Below the pieces are notes generated by a model. That model saw nothing but the letters and a program-made list of their open reading frames with translations, searched no databases and was not told where the DNA came from. From contig JBBBWG010032496.1 of NCBI GenBank assembly GCA_037176905.1, positions 11,257-42,027 on the forward strand: a stretch of DNA of 30,771 nt. Reading direction: 5' to 3'. Source of the stretch: Azolla pinnata (Eukaryota > Streptophyta > Polypodiopsida > Salviniales > Salviniaceae). Positions 30,520 through 30,771 of this stretch are shown here, one piece after another; the first letter of the stretch is position 1; every line of letters begins with the position of its first letter. Both the position numbers and the translations under genes were made by a program.

Positions 30520-30771
30520 TCAGAGACGAATTGCGACGGGGCTCGTTGCACGCGAATCGCGAGGCGGCAGCGGCGGCGCGAGGTGATCGAGCGAGGGGCA
30601 ATAGCAATCGAGGATGGATTGCATGTCGAGGTCGGGGAAGTGGGCCGAAGTAGTGGTAGTCGTAGAGGTCGAAGCGGTCGCAGTGGTAGCAGTATCAGCA
30701 TCGGCGAAGCTCGGCCAATCGTAGTTGTAGTTGTAGTTGTAGTTGGAGTTGTAGTTGTAGTTGTAGTTGTA
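30520..30771 (-). CDS. Possible C-terminal end of an unidentified gene, 83 aa, runs off the window
   Basis: I do not recognise this protein. On the minus strand one frame is open from the window edge to a TGA at 30522-30520. It starts with seventeen residues of alternating Tyr-Asn (one Ser), then DWPSFADAD, a Thr/Ala/Ser-rich run, and FPDLDMQSILDCYCPSLDHL, PPLPPRDS and a short tail. The composition (acidic-hydrophobic cluster after a low-complexity stretch) resembles an activation-type tail of a regulator, but that is inference only. Codons in this frame are GC-rich at the third position, unlike the surrounding spacer. The YN part comes from a hexanucleotide repeat, so it could be chance. Confidence 0.4.
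   Translation of the reverse strand, partial: YNYNYNYNSNYNYNYNYDWPSFADADTATTATASTSTTTTTSAHFPDLDMQSILDCYCPSLDHLAPPLPPRDSRATSPVAIRL
30721..30771. repeat. (GTTGTA)n hexanucleotide repeat at the window edge
   Basis: Eight and a half GTTGTA units with one GTTGGA variant continue past the window end. In the proposed minus-strand frame they read Tyr-Asn. Confidence 0.9.

Noticed and set aside
29901..30701. 266-codon minus-strand frame with a Thr-His run
   Set aside because: It crosses the (TG)n repeat and minisatellite. Low-complexity translation, and a different frame at 30520-30771 has better coding character.
1..30771. CRISPR arrays, operons, tRNA or rRNA genes, LTR retrotransposons
   Set aside because: Gene structure is eukaryotic. 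The regular repeats here are minisatellites with degenerate units and no unique spacers. I saw no tRNA T-loop/anticodon layout, and no reverse transcriptase, integrase or paired LTRs.

Overview
This is a plant nuclear window. Evidence: spliced genes with GT/AG introns, a nuclear-encoded chloroplast ribosomal protein with a Ser-rich transit peptide, a large intronless PLS-type PPR gene, a DnaJ/DUF3444 protein and an ACT-repeat (ACR) protein, all separated by AT-rich spacers full of microsatellites. The PPR wording (C-terminal LLGRGG and GACQ blocks) reminds me of non-seed vascular plants such as ferns or lycophytes more than of flowering plants. That is a weak impression, not a placement.

Layout. 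(1) 1-5100: DnaJ-domain/DUF3444 protein on the minus strand, one coding exon (1330-3666), with a probable 5'UTR intron 3680-4737 and telo-box motifs at its 5' end. (2) 5100-7281: spacer, no gene seen. (3) 7282-11158: coatomer subunit zeta, minus strand, rebuilt from six exons (178 aa). Its 5' leader is broken by a 100-N assembly gap flanked by two identical 77-bp copies. (4) 11480-12250: the divergent promoter region between coatomer zeta and RPL15, filled by a 28-bp-periodic array of palindromic TACGTA elements, followed by a telo-box. (5) 12723-16254: plastid ribosomal protein uL15 (RPL15), plus strand, five exons; its introns carry local tandem repeats. (6) 16255-19751: spacer with a possible decayed open frame and a repeat-family fragment. 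(7) 19752-23093: ACR-type four-ACT-domain protein, plus strand, seven exons, with a duplicated decayed copy of exon 2 in intron 1. (8) 23681-26698: PLS-class PPR protein of 1005 aa, minus strand, convergent with ACR and ending in a shortened E-like region. (9) 26699-30519: spacer with a TIR-bearing, probably non-autonomous element just upstream of the PPR gene, a ~90-bp minisatellite, and simple repeats. (10) 30520-30771: a possible 3' end of a minus-strand gene with Tyr-Asn repeats, running off the window.

The genes are unrelated housekeeping or regulatory genes: protein folding, COPI vesicle traffic, plastid translation, amino-acid-binding-domain regulation and organelle RNA processing. They do not form a pathway or cluster. 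I see no new multi-gene system. The most unusual features are the phased TACGTA array, the pseudo-exon in ACR, and the unresolved assembly join in the coatomer zeta leader.
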